The position numbers were made by a program, and so were the translations under genes. A DNA stretch of 7,837 nt from assembly GCA_945897765.1 (NCBI GenBank), contig CAMDGP010000096.1:1-7837 (forward strand), written 5' to 3'. Below the pieces are notes generated by a model. It was not told the DNA's origin and ran no database searches. It saw only the letters and a program-made list of their open reading frames with translations. Of the stretch, positions 1 through 7,166 are shown piece by piece. The DNA is from Chitinophaga pinensis. Its GTDB lineage: Bacteria > Bacteroidota > Bacteroidia > Flavobacteriales_D > Crocinitomicaceae. Numbering within the stretch: the stretch's first letter is position 1; every line of letters begins with the position of its first letter.

Positions 1-371
1 CCAAATAAAGGTTCAAAAACTCCACCATTTGCATCAAAAGCCGCTGCATAAAGAATAGTATCCTCCGTTCCGTAGAATTCAGCAATTTTTCGTTCTAATT
101 CTTTGTGAATATCTTGTGTACCGCATATAAAGCGAACGGAAGACATTCCAAATCCATGGGTGTCCAAAGCGTTCTTTGCTGCTTCAATTACTTCAGGATG
201 TGATGAAAGACCCAAATAATTATTCGCACACATAATTACTACCTCTTCTCCAGAATTGATTTTTACACTTGCACCTTGTGGTGTGATAATTATTCTTTCT
301 TTCTTCATCAAGCCATTTGACTCAATTGACTGTAATTCTTCCGATAAGAATTCTTTAATTTTTCCGTACAT
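1..371 (-). CDS. kbl: Glycine C-acetyltransferase (2-amino-3-ketobutyrate CoA ligase), N-terminal part, cut by window edge
   Basis: This is the first 123 codons of a PLP-dependent alpha-oxoamine synthase; the rest lies outside the window. The family member Kbl converts 2-amino-3-ketobutyrate and CoA to glycine and acetyl-CoA in cytoplasmic threonine breakdown. My translation begins MYGKIKEFLSEELQ and contains CANNYLGLSSHPE at about residues 48-60, HGFGMSSVRFICGTQD at 72-87, and FDANGG at 112-117. These closely match what I recall of E. coli Kbl, including the HGFGM.SVRFICGTQ block, which favours Kbl over BioF, HemA or serine palmitoyltransferase. The PLP-binding lysine would lie downstream, so completeness cannot be judged. 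The ATG at 371-369 is only three bases after the stop of the small membrane-protein gene, so the two are almost certainly co-transcribed. Any ribosome-binding site must lie in the A-rich end of that gene. Confidence 0.93.
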   Translation of the reverse strand, partial: MYGKIKEFLSEELQSIESNGLMKKERIIITPQGASVKINSGEEVVIMCANNYLGLSSHPEVIEAAKNALDTHGFGMSSVRFICGTQDIHKELERKIAEFYGTEDTILYAAAFDANGGVFEPLF

Positions 372-374
372 ATA

Positions 375-932
375 CTACTTTTTAGAGCGTTCTTTAATTT
401 GTTTTACAATTAGATTATATAATAATTGTGATTCTTTCTCATTTAATTTTCTACCGAATCGAATTACTTTTTCAAAATAGTCGAATTGTAAGCGTTCGCC
501 ACCATTGATCCAAGGGGAAGATTCCCACAATGATTGTATTGAATTTGATTCTGGAAGTTCAAATTTTAAATTTTTAATATTTTCGAAATAATAAGGAACT
601 GATCGACCGTAATTTCTGATAGACTTTTTAATCGTTAATGATACTTCATCGATTTTAACTAATTCCTTTCCATACAATAGCCAAAGAAAAGAACGTGAAA
701 CTCTAAAAGCATAATAAGACCAAAAAACTAAAAAGATGTAAAGGATAATTTGTTCTTGCTCATTTAACTTTAAGATAGACAACGACCATATAACAATTGC
801 ACCAATCGTTAACCACATTGAAAGCCAAGCGCCCATTAAGGAATTAACTAATCCATTTTTTTCTGGCTCAATAACAACAGTTAACTTTTCTTTGGTATCA
901 TTAAAACTTATGCGCTCACCTATTAACTTCAT
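375..932 (-). CDS. Hypothetical two-helix membrane protein with a possible PH-like C-terminal domain
   Basis: I do not recognise this 185-residue protein by name. An N-terminal stretch of about 30 polar residues is followed by two hydrophobic segments, at about 32-54 (rich in W, L and I) and 62-78. Then comes a soluble C-terminal part of about 105 residues with alternating beta-like strands (GKELVKIDEVSLTIKKS, VPYYFENIKNLKFEL, RLQFDYFEKVIRFGRKL) and a final amphipathic helix. This two-helix plus beta-strand plus helix layout resembles small bacterial membrane proteins with a PH-like domain, but that is an inference from pattern only. I chose the ATG at 932-930 over the upstream one at 959. 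The extra nine codons (MVGFFYFCQ) are encoded by the stem and T-run of the gldN terminator and look like accidental extension. The stop is three bases before kbl. Its position next to T9SS genes does not by itself show a role in secretion. Confidence 0.8.
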   Translation of the reverse strand: MKLIGERISFNDTKEKLTVVIEPEKNGLVNSLMGAWLSMWLTIGAIVIWSLSILKLNEQEQIILYIFLVFWSYYAFRVSRSFLWLLYGKELVKIDEVSLTIKKSIRNYGRSVPYYFENIKNLKFELPESNSIQSLWESSPWINGGERLQFDYFEKVIRFGRKLNEKESQLLYNLIVKQIKERSKK

Positions 933-941
933 TTGACAAAA

Positions 942-975
942 ATAAAAAAACCCCACCAATAGAATTGATGGGGTT
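942..975 (-). terminator. Intrinsic terminator after gldN
   Basis: On the minus strand the sequence reads AACCCCATCAAT, a three-base TCT loop, then ATTGGTGGGGTT, followed by more T's. The stem is 12 pairs with one U-G wobble that is paired only in the minus-strand transcript; on the plus strand the same position is a C-A mismatch. Together with the run of seven T's at 950-944 this fixes the direction. It lies 19 bases after the gldN stop and should end the gldKLMN transcript. Confidence 0.88.
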
Positions 976-994
976 CAAAATTTAAATTAACAAT

Positions 995-2257
995 TTAATA
1001 ATTCCAAACGTCATGTTCCCATTTACGCATGTCATCTTTGATTTTTTCTGCTTCATACAAAGCATCTACGCCGTATTTAAAGTCTTCTAATTCTCTATCG
1101 AATTTATCAGAAACTTTAAAAATCTGTGCAGTGAATTTTCTTTTCCAGAACACATCGTCGAATGACATCCATTGAGCATCCGATTTGTCGTTGTAAACAT
1201 AGTAGTTTACCATGATATTTCTCAGCTCTGGAAAGTACAACCAGAAAATTTCACGTTCATCAACTTTACCTTTGTAATCTTCGTAATTATTAGTAGATCC
1301 ATCAAAAAACTGAGGAATCCCTTCTGGAGTATAAGCTAAAATACTTCCTCGTTCAAAAGCTAGAGTTGAAGTATCATCTTCAAGGGTGTATCTTGCGACT
1401 GGAGCAATAGAAATAATTCTCCTATCAATTATTGATCTTTCCTTGTCAAAAAACCAATCTTCTTTAATATTATAAGCTATAATATTATTTGATGATAAAA
1501 ATCTTGAAATTGCATCGCGTCTAACAATATCTCCTTCTTTGGCAGCTGAATTCCACCATCTTTCACCATCTTCAAATGTAAAACCTTTAACTAACTCTTC
1601 AAAATCAGGATCAGGAGCTAAAGAATCTAAAAATTTTCTATAAGTTTGATTGGTCTTTTGAATAATAAAAGTATCGAGAGAAATTGGACGAGGAATCGTA
1701 AATTTCGGGCCTTGACCTCCAGCAGCTAAAACTTTATTTACTTTTCTTTTATAAAGCGTACTCTCAAAGTAGTCATTTTTTGACTGTCTATCGATTGGAT
1801 ATTTTAAACTGTAACCATCTTCAACAGTAGGATTTGCTTCACTTGATACTTCATAAACCGTCAATTCACCCAAAATTATATGTCTCATAATAACTGTCCA
1901 TAAAGACCATCTTTTTTGATCTTTGAACCAAGATGGATCATCAATCTCAGAAGCATCTTTAGGTTTGTATTCAGAACTTTGACCATCACTTTCAAAATAA
2001 TCATACGGAAAAAACAAATCGTGATTCATTTTTTCTCTACAATCTATACGAGAAAAAACTCGTTTTGACCAAACATAATCAGCTAATCTAACGTGCTCAT
2101 AAGGAATAGCCTCACGAACTGGAACTTCGTCTTTTATGACAACTCCATCTATAACACCACCTTGCAATATATTATAGGGACCACGAGGCGGTTGATCCTG
2201 AGCATAGATTGAAAAAGCGCTTGCACTCAAACAAAATAATAGAATTAAATTTTTCAT
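995..2257 (-). CDS. gldN: T9SS/gliding motility periplasmic ring protein GldN (PorN)
   Basis: GldN/PorN is a periplasmic protein that forms the outer-membrane-associated ring with lipoprotein GldK/PorK and contacts GldM. The 420-residue product starts with a Sec signal peptide (MKNLILLFCLSASAFSIYAQ, probable cut after residue 20). Family-like blocks are YVWSKRVFSRIDCREKMN at 61-78 (equivalent to the W-x-I-DLNE-kiN region), KEDWFFDKERS at 265-275, RIISIAPV at 280-287, EIFWLYFPELRNIM at 336-349, SFDDVFWKRKF at 365-375, and the C-terminal KWEHDVWNY at 412-420, which is very characteristic. It is longer than the members I know (about 300-360 residues). The excess appears to lie in 85-120, 180-260 and 295-325. 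It starts 24 bases after gldM and is followed directly by a terminator, so it is the last gene of the operon. Confidence 0.95.
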   Translation of the reverse strand: MKNLILLFCLSASAFSIYAQDQPPRGPYNILQGGVIDGVVIKDEVPVREAIPYEHVRLADYVWSKRVFSRIDCREKMNHDLFFPYDYFESDGQSSEYKPKDASEIDDPSWFKDQKRWSLWTVIMRHIILGELTVYEVSSEANPTVEDGYSLKYPIDRQSKNDYFESTLYKRKVNKVLAAGGQGPKFTIPRPISLDTFIIQKTNQTYRKFLDSLAPDPDFEELVKGFTFEDGERWWNSAAKEGDIVRRDAISRFLSSNNIIAYNIKEDWFFDKERSIIDRRIISIAPVARYTLEDDTSTLAFERGSILAYTPEGIPQFFDGSTNNYEDYKGKVDEREIFWLYFPELRNIMVNYYVYNDKSDAQWMSFDDVFWKRKFTAQIFKVSDKFDRELEDFKYGVDALYEAEKIKDDMRKWEHDVWNY

Positions 2258-2281
2258 GGTCTCTATAATTTAATTAAAATA

Positions 2282-4066
2282 TTATGGCGTAACTTTTAAG
2301 CTAGAAGCAATTGGATTACCTCTCATTCCATTTCTAGTATAGAAAACATCTATTGATACTTTCTTTCCAACTTTTGCTTTAGCTACTAAAGCTGCAGGTA
2401 CACGGTCACCAGTAAAAGAAGTGGTAGCATCACCAACAGTTATTTCACCACCAGTTACAACAAAATTTACGCCAGTAAATGGACTATCGGCACCTAAACC
2501 GACAATTACTTTAGTTCCACTTGCTTTTGATATTGTTCCACCTTGTACTAATGGTGAAGGGAAAGGTTTCACTTTGTATTTATAGGTACCGAAGGCTACT
2601 GATTTTCCAGTTCTGTCTTTTCCTGTTAAATTTAATATTACTTGTCTAGTACCTGGAGAAACATTCACATAAAAGCCTTCGAATTTCTGTCCATCAGCTG
2701 TCCAAGACTTTTTAGATTTTGTACCGCCTTGAACAGTGATATCGGAACTAACCATTCCAGAAGTAACAGCCACTACTTTATTGTCCCAATTAGTGTACAT
2801 TACACTCAACTCTGGTAAAGATATACTACCCGCTTTTGTTGCTACTTGAATTTTAGTTTCGTAAGGCATTTCTTTAATCTCGCCTCTTTTGTTAGCGACA
2901 CCAACAGTACCTTTAATAATCATTTCGCCACTTGAAGGAGCAGTACATTTCAATGTTGCTCTTCCATCTGCTACACCTGTTACACTTCCACCTTGTGGTT
3001 TTACAATAGGTTGTTTATCAGAATCAAAAGCAGCCATCATTACAGTAACTTCAAATTGATCACCAGGATTAAGAACTGCAGATTCTGGGAATGCTAAACC
3101 TACAATTTTGTTGAATGAATATTCACCGCCACCAAGTCTTGCTCTAATTAAAGAGACAGCATCTGCTCTTGCAGTTAATATTTCCTTCTGTAATGATGAT
3201 AATGACGCAATAGCAGCAACAGAGGGAGCATGATTAAACGTTTTTCCTAGCCAGTGAACTCCACCAGGTTCATGCTCATCTTCTAAAATTTCATTTTTTG
3301 TCAACGATTTGTAAATTTTCTCGACATCTTGAACATCATCACCATTAATTTTGGATTTTTTTAAACCATCCTTAACTTTCTTTTGTAAATCAGTTAAATC
3401 TTTAAAAGCATAAATTTTGGGATCAACAAATTTATATTTTGCTGTATCTGTTGAACTACTTGCTACTAATAATTCACAAATTTTACCTCTAAAGGCATTC
3501 ATTTGATTCCATAATTCTATACCACCTTTAGCTCCTTTTGCTTCTGGAGATTTACAAGCATAAACTTCTGGTGCTTTCATGTTTTTTGCGATACCAAAAA
3601 TCCGCATACCTTCATCGTACTTATCTTTGTTAGTAACATGAGCCAAATTCATTCTCATTGGCTTCAGTGGATAATTTTTATCAAAACCAACCATAATGAT
3701 TGATTCAGGACCAGGTTTCAATTTAGCTGGTTCTTCTTTAATTTCGACAAGAATTTCCATTTTTAAAGCATCCAAATATTGAATTTGTTTTGCTGTTTCT
3801 TTATCAATTAAAGCAATATAATCCAATAACTTTTTTGCTTTTGCTTTAATTTCAGGTGTATCTCCTGATTTGTATTTCTCTTCAAGTTCCATTAACTTTT
3901 CAAGACCCCTTGCATGTTCATTTTGCGATGAAATTTGTATATTTTCTTCAATTGCAACGAAAGCATCAATAATACTTTTCGATACATTTAAAGCCAACAT
4001 CGCCATGAGCACCAAGTACATCATCCCAATCATTTTCTGTCTTGGGGTTTCCTTACCACCTCCCAT
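2282..4066 (-). CDS. gldM: T9SS/gliding motor protein GldM (PorM)
   Basis: GldM is the inner-membrane-anchored, periplasm-spanning partner of GldL; the pair uses proton motive force to drive T9SS export and gliding. The N-terminus MGGGKETPRQKMIGMMYLVL has the family signature followed by one membrane helix (about 13-29). Arg9 is conserved; in the Flavobacterium complex I recall this residue pairing with the GldL glutamate. The rest is periplasmic: a helical first domain (about 36-310), then three beta-rich domains at about 316-408, 412-500 and 501-590. The last ends TRNGMRGNPIASSLKVTP, typical of the GldN-contacting end. The length of 594 exceeds the usual 510-520, and the excess lies in the first domain (about 150-275). 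It starts 41 bases after gldL. The start is fixed by the conserved N-terminus. Confidence 0.97.
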   Translation of the reverse strand: MGGGKETPRQKMIGMMYLVLMAMLALNVSKSIIDAFVAIEENIQISSQNEHARGLEKLMELEEKYKSGDTPEIKAKAKKLLDYIALIDKETAKQIQYLDALKMEILVEIKEEPAKLKPGPESIIMVGFDKNYPLKPMRMNLAHVTNKDKYDEGMRIFGIAKNMKAPEVYACKSPEAKGAKGGIELWNQMNAFRGKICELLVASSSTDTAKYKFVDPKIYAFKDLTDLQKKVKDGLKKSKINGDDVQDVEKIYKSLTKNEILEDEHEPGGVHWLGKTFNHAPSVAAIASLSSLQKEILTARADAVSLIRARLGGGEYSFNKIVGLAFPESAVLNPGDQFEVTVMMAAFDSDKQPIVKPQGGSVTGVADGRATLKCTAPSSGEMIIKGTVGVANKRGEIKEMPYETKIQVATKAGSISLPELSVMYTNWDNKVVAVTSGMVSSDITVQGGTKSKKSWTADGQKFEGFYVNVSPGTRQVILNLTGKDRTGKSVAFGTYKYKVKPFPSPLVQGGTISKASGTKVIVGLGADSPFTGVNFVVTGGEITVGDATTSFTGDRVPAALVAKAKVGKKVSIDVFYTRNGMRGNPIASSLKVTP

Positions 4067-4107
4067 AATTCTTTATATTAACTTATTAATAAATAAATCT
4101 ATTAAGA

Positions 4108-4929
4108 TTAAGCTCTCATAGCTTTCAACATGTTACCATATACGTTGTTCAAATCTGTTAAGTTTTGAGACAACATTGCCATGTTTTCACGATAAATCGT
4201 AGTATCTTTCGCTGAGGCAGATAAATCTGTCATTATAACTTTAATATTTGCTTGCAAGTCAGACATTTGAGCCAATCCTGTTAAATATTCTTGTGAACCT
4301 TTCAACTGAAGTTCATAAACATTATTCAATGCAGATAGATTTTGACCCATTTTTTGCATTTCTGCACCAAAATTTCCGTTACCATCAGCTGTTATTCCTG
4401 CGATTGCGTTGGCAGAAGATGAATACTGTTCAGTTAATTTAGTCAAACTATTTGAAGCTGTTTCTAAACTTTTAACATAAGAATCTGTTGCACCAGCTGC
4501 TGTAGAAACTGCACCTAAAGAAGCAGCATTTGAAGCTAGGTTTGACATTCCATCTTTTAATTTCTCTAACAATTTCTCATCAATTCCAGCATCTTCTAAC
4601 TGTTTTGCAACTAACTCAGCGTTTGATGAACCACCATGACCACCAATCGCATTAGGAGATAATTCATGCAATTGCTCAACTGTTAAATCTGGATCCAAAA
4701 CTGGATGAACTCTTTCCCAATGATACTCTGGATGATCCGGAACGAAAATCATTACGACAAATATTACCGCCTCTAATCCCAAACCTAAGGGTAACATAAT
4801 ATCAGATCCTGGATAATGCTGAATCTTAAATAATGCACCTATAATTACGATTGCTGCACCCCATCCAAAAAAGTGTTTCATAATTGTTTTGAAACCCTTA
4901 CTGTGTAAATAACCACCTTTACCACTCAT
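4108..4929 (-). CDS. gldL: T9SS/gliding motor protein GldL (PorL)
   Basis: GldL is the cytoplasmic-membrane proton-channel subunit of the T9SS motor, forming a pentamer around a GldM dimer. The 273-residue product has two membrane helices, at about 19-37 (FGWGAAIVIIGALFKIQHYP) and 44-63 (LPLGLGLEAVIFVVMIF). They hold the motor residues expected for the family: Lys35 and His38 after helix 1, and Glu53 within helix 2, matching K27, H30 and E49 of the Flavobacterium protein as I recall it. After the P-D-H-P-E-Y-H-W-E segment comes a cytoplasmic tail with a Gly/His/Ser linker (95-102) and long A/S/L/N-rich helices suited to coiled coil. The tail carries two similar copies of QNL..LNNVY...LK (196-210 and 255-269). 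It lies between gldK and gldM in the usual order. Confidence 0.97.
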   Translation of the reverse strand: MSGKGGYLHSKGFKTIMKHFFGWGAAIVIIGALFKIQHYPGSDIMLPLGLGLEAVIFVVMIFVPDHPEYHWERVHPVLDPDLTVEQLHELSPNAIGGHGGSSNAELVAKQLEDAGIDEKLLEKLKDGMSNLASNAASLGAVSTAAGATDSYVKSLETASNSLTKLTEQYSSSANAIAGITADGNGNFGAEMQKMGQNLSALNNVYELQLKGSQEYLTGLAQMSDLQANIKVIMTDLSASAKDTTIYRENMAMLSQNLTDLNNVYGNMLKAMRA

Positions 4930-4932
4930 AAC

Positions 4933-4975
4933 ACTTGATTTTAAATTAAACTTGATTTATATATTAAACTTGATT
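4933..4975 (-). repeat. Three imperfect AATCAAGT repeats in the gldK-gldL gap
   Basis: The 47-base gap between gldK and gldL contains AATCAAGT (minus strand) three times, at 4975-4968, 4957-4950 and 4940-4933, spaced 18 and 17 bases apart. The first two copies are part of a longer identical 13-base unit, AATCAAGTTTAAT (4975-4963 and 4957-4945). The last copy ends four bases before the gldL start codon. The repeat is directly visible. Any role in translation, RNA processing or protein binding is unknown. Confidence 0.75.
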
Positions 4976-4976
4976 A

Positions 4977-7055
4977 CTATTTCAATTGGATATCACTTTG
5001 GATTTCCTCACCATTTTCTTGATCGATATCTTTACCACCGCGTCCTAAATGTGTCATAACATTTCTGAAACCGACATACGATTTAGCTGTGTCTTGGTAT
5101 TCAAAAGTTCTGGTACTATTCATCAAATAGTAACCTATATCTTTCCAAGAACCTCCACGAATAACTTTTCTTTTCTTAACTGGATGATCACCATCTTTCG
5201 CTTGATAATCATATTCTGAACTTAAGTCATGTGAAAACTCATACATTGATTCATCAAAAGTAGTTGCACACCATTCTGCAACATTTCCAGCCATACAAAA
5301 TAATCCGAAACCGTTTGGATTGTAAGAATAAACTTTTACTGTATGGAAACCACCATCTTCAAAATATCTACCTCTTAAAGGCTTAAAGTTGGCAAGGAAA
5401 CAACCAGAAGAATTTCTAATATATGGTCCACCCCAAGGATATTGCGCTAAATCTAAATCTCCTCTTGCTCCTCTTTCCCACTCTGATTCTGTTGGGAGTC
5501 TGAAATCATTTACGAACAAATCGCCGTTTGCTTGCAACCAACTATGATACAGTTGTGTTCTCCATACTGAGAATGCTTTTGCTTGTGTCCAAGTTACACC
5601 TACAACAGGATAATTGTCGTAAGCATTGTGCCAGAAGTAATTTTGAGTCATTGGCTCATGGAACGAATACGTGAAGTCTCTTACCCAACATAATGTATCT
5701 GGATAAACATTAATACGTTCCTTGATAATAAAACGACTTCTGTCTGTATGACCGCGTATTGCATTATGCTGACCTTTACTGTTGGTATAACCTAAATCCA
5801 AATCTTGACCTGGATTTTCTAAAATTGTACCTTTCAAATTACTTGTATCATTGATACTGTAAACTGTTTTATCAACAAGTGCTCCTTGAGGGTCTCCATA
5901 CTGACGTCCTTTATTATAGATTGTTGTATCAACCCAAACTTTATTGGTATTTTGATCTACTGTATATAAAGTTGAACGGTGTAAGTCATTTGTTTTGTAA
6001 TCTTTGTTTAATGGTTCTCTTCTACCTCTTTGGTAAAGAGCTGTACCATTATCAGGACTTAAACTATCATAAGCAAAAGTTTTACGTGCATCAACCGATT
6101 TTGTAATAACTTTTCCTTTTTTAGCAGCTTCTTTGTAATCAATCCAATAATAGTCAAAGAATAATAAACGCGTATCAATCTCTCTTCTTTTGTAAAAACG
6201 TTCTTGCTCACTGTAATACATATCAGCTAATAAGAATGAAATTTGAGGATCGTTGTAATCAATTAATTCCTCCCAATTCAACGTAAAATATTTCCTATTT
6301 TCTACTCGACCACCTTGTGTGTAAACAATTTTACTATTGGCACCTTTAAGCGTTTTGTCAGCTTTATTTTTACTAACAGCCTTTCCAGATGATGCACCAG
6401 TGTACATTTGCATAATTCCTCTTAATTCAGCTTCTGAAACTATTACATCGTCTGTTTTTTTAGCATTAGCATTTGCAGGATAATTTTTTTGGTCAAAAGA
6501 ATAACCATTTAAAAGTTTTTTACCTTTTCCTTTACTCTTTTCATAATTCCCCATCATTGTTAGCAACGTCTTATCAATTTCTGAATTATTAATGGTGTCA
6601 TTAATTAGTTGAAAAGAAGTGTTACCACCTTGGACATCAGAACCCATATCAATAATTGTTCTGTAAGGTTCTTTGAAGAAATTATCTGGAACGTTAATCC
6701 AACGTTCAGCTTCATCATCAAAGCTTCTTCTATATAATTTCTCTCTTGCAATTGAGTCTCTTACCCAATGTACAAATTGACGGTATTCATTATTTGAAAT
6801 TTCGGTTGCGTCCATATAGAATGCGGGAACAGAAACTGTTCTCATTCTTGCAGTGTGCAAACCCATGATGTCTTCATCATCTTCACCAGTTTGGTAACCA
6901 CCTGATGGAACATAAACCATCCCAATAGGCAATTTACCTGGACCTAGTACATCCGGATACCACGTATCGCGTCGAACGCCAACAAGGTTCCCTTCAACTT
7001 CACTACAAGAGTAAAGTAAAACTAATACTGTAAAAACACTTAATAACTTTTTCAT
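4977..7055 (-). CDS. gldK: T9SS/gliding motility lipoprotein GldK (PorK), enlarged
   Basis: GldK/PorK is an outer-membrane lipoprotein that forms the periplasmic T9SS ring with GldN. I chose the ATG at 7055, giving 692 residues: the start MKKLLSVFTVLVLLYSC is a clean lipoprotein signal with lipobox LYSC and lipidated Cys17. The in-frame ATG at 7085 would add ten charged residues before it. The fold is that of the sulfatase-modifying-factor (FGE) family, split in two. The first part is at about 43-94 (GMVYVPSGGYQTG, FYMDATEISNNEYRQF). The second is at about 447-672 (YFWHNAYDNYPVVGVTW, FRLPTESEWERGARG, WGGPY, NPNGFGLFCMAGNVAEW, VIRGGSW, VGFRN). The FGE active-site cysteine pair (SYCNRYRC in true enzymes) is absent, as YYLMNSTR stands there, so it is structural rather than catalytic. 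About 335 residues separate the halves, making it some 200 longer than the 460-490 usual for the family. Confidence 0.96.
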   Translation of the reverse strand: MKKLLSVFTVLVLLYSCSEVEGNLVGVRRDTWYPDVLGPGKLPIGMVYVPSGGYQTGEDDEDIMGLHTARMRTVSVPAFYMDATEISNNEYRQFVHWVRDSIAREKLYRRSFDDEAERWINVPDNFFKEPYRTIIDMGSDVQGGNTSFQLINDTINNSEIDKTLLTMMGNYEKSKGKGKKLLNGYSFDQKNYPANANAKKTDDVIVSEAELRGIMQMYTGASSGKAVSKNKADKTLKGANSKIVYTQGGRVENRKYFTLNWEELIDYNDPQISFLLADMYYSEQERFYKRREIDTRLLFFDYYWIDYKEAAKKGKVITKSVDARKTFAYDSLSPDNGTALYQRGRREPLNKDYKTNDLHRSTLYTVDQNTNKVWVDTTIYNKGRQYGDPQGALVDKTVYSINDTSNLKGTILENPGQDLDLGYTNSKGQHNAIRGHTDRSRFIIKERINVYPDTLCWVRDFTYSFHEPMTQNYFWHNAYDNYPVVGVTWTQAKAFSVWRTQLYHSWLQANGDLFVNDFRLPTESEWERGARGDLDLAQYPWGGPYIRNSSGCFLANFKPLRGRYFEDGGFHTVKVYSYNPNGFGLFCMAGNVAEWCATTFDESMYEFSHDLSSEYDYQAKDGDHPVKKRKVIRGGSWKDIGYYLMNSTRTFEYQDTAKSYVGFRNVMTHLGRGGKDIDQENGEEIQSDIQLK

Positions 7056-7166
7056 TTTATCTATTTTGGTTCTACCAGTTTCCAAATTAACTTGCTACAG
7101 GATTTTGGGTTTTGGATATAACGGAGGAACTATACTTATGGTTACACTTTTTTTTCTAATTTATTT
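7056..7166. other. porP-gldK intergenic spacer
   Basis: This 111-base AT-rich gap is the largest inside the cluster. I find no terminator hairpin and no exact Bacteroidetes promoter pair (TTG, 17-23 bases, TAnnTTTG). The nearest -7-like match is TTAATTTG (7090-7083, minus strand), one base off consensus and with no TTG at the right distance. It could therefore be a read-through spacer or hold an unrecognised promoter for gldKLMN. Confidence 0.5.

Noticed and set aside
256..480. Plus-strand ORF of 74 codons
   Set aside because: It overlaps kbl and the hypothetical membrane gene on the other strand, and its low-complexity product (rich in F, I and N) looks like the antisense of coding sequence.
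937..944. TATTTTTG on the minus strand, an exact -7 promoter match
   Set aside because: It arises from the T-run of the terminator, has no TTG at the correct distance, and would put the transcription start at or inside the start codon.
933..959. Longer start (959) for the hypothetical membrane protein
   Set aside because: The added codons are made from the gldN terminator stem and T-run; the ATG at 932 is clear of the terminator.
3870..4121. Plus-strand ORF of 83 codons
   Set aside because: It is antisense to the conserved N-terminal region of gldM and has no recognisable features.
4248..4442. Plus-strand ORF of 64 codons
   Set aside because: It lies wholly antisense to the conserved gldL tail.
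5879..6106. Plus-strand ORF of 75 codons
   Set aside because: It lies antisense to the gldK insertion. The Y/L-rich product is what the reverse strand of AT-rich coding sequence gives.
7067..7077. Small TGGT-loop-ACCA hairpin just upstream of gldK
   Set aside because: Four base pairs with a three-base loop are too weak to call a regulatory structure.
7056..7085. Longer GldK start at 7085
   Set aside because: It would place ten charged residues before a perfect lipoprotein signal peptide; the ATG at 7055 is the natural start.
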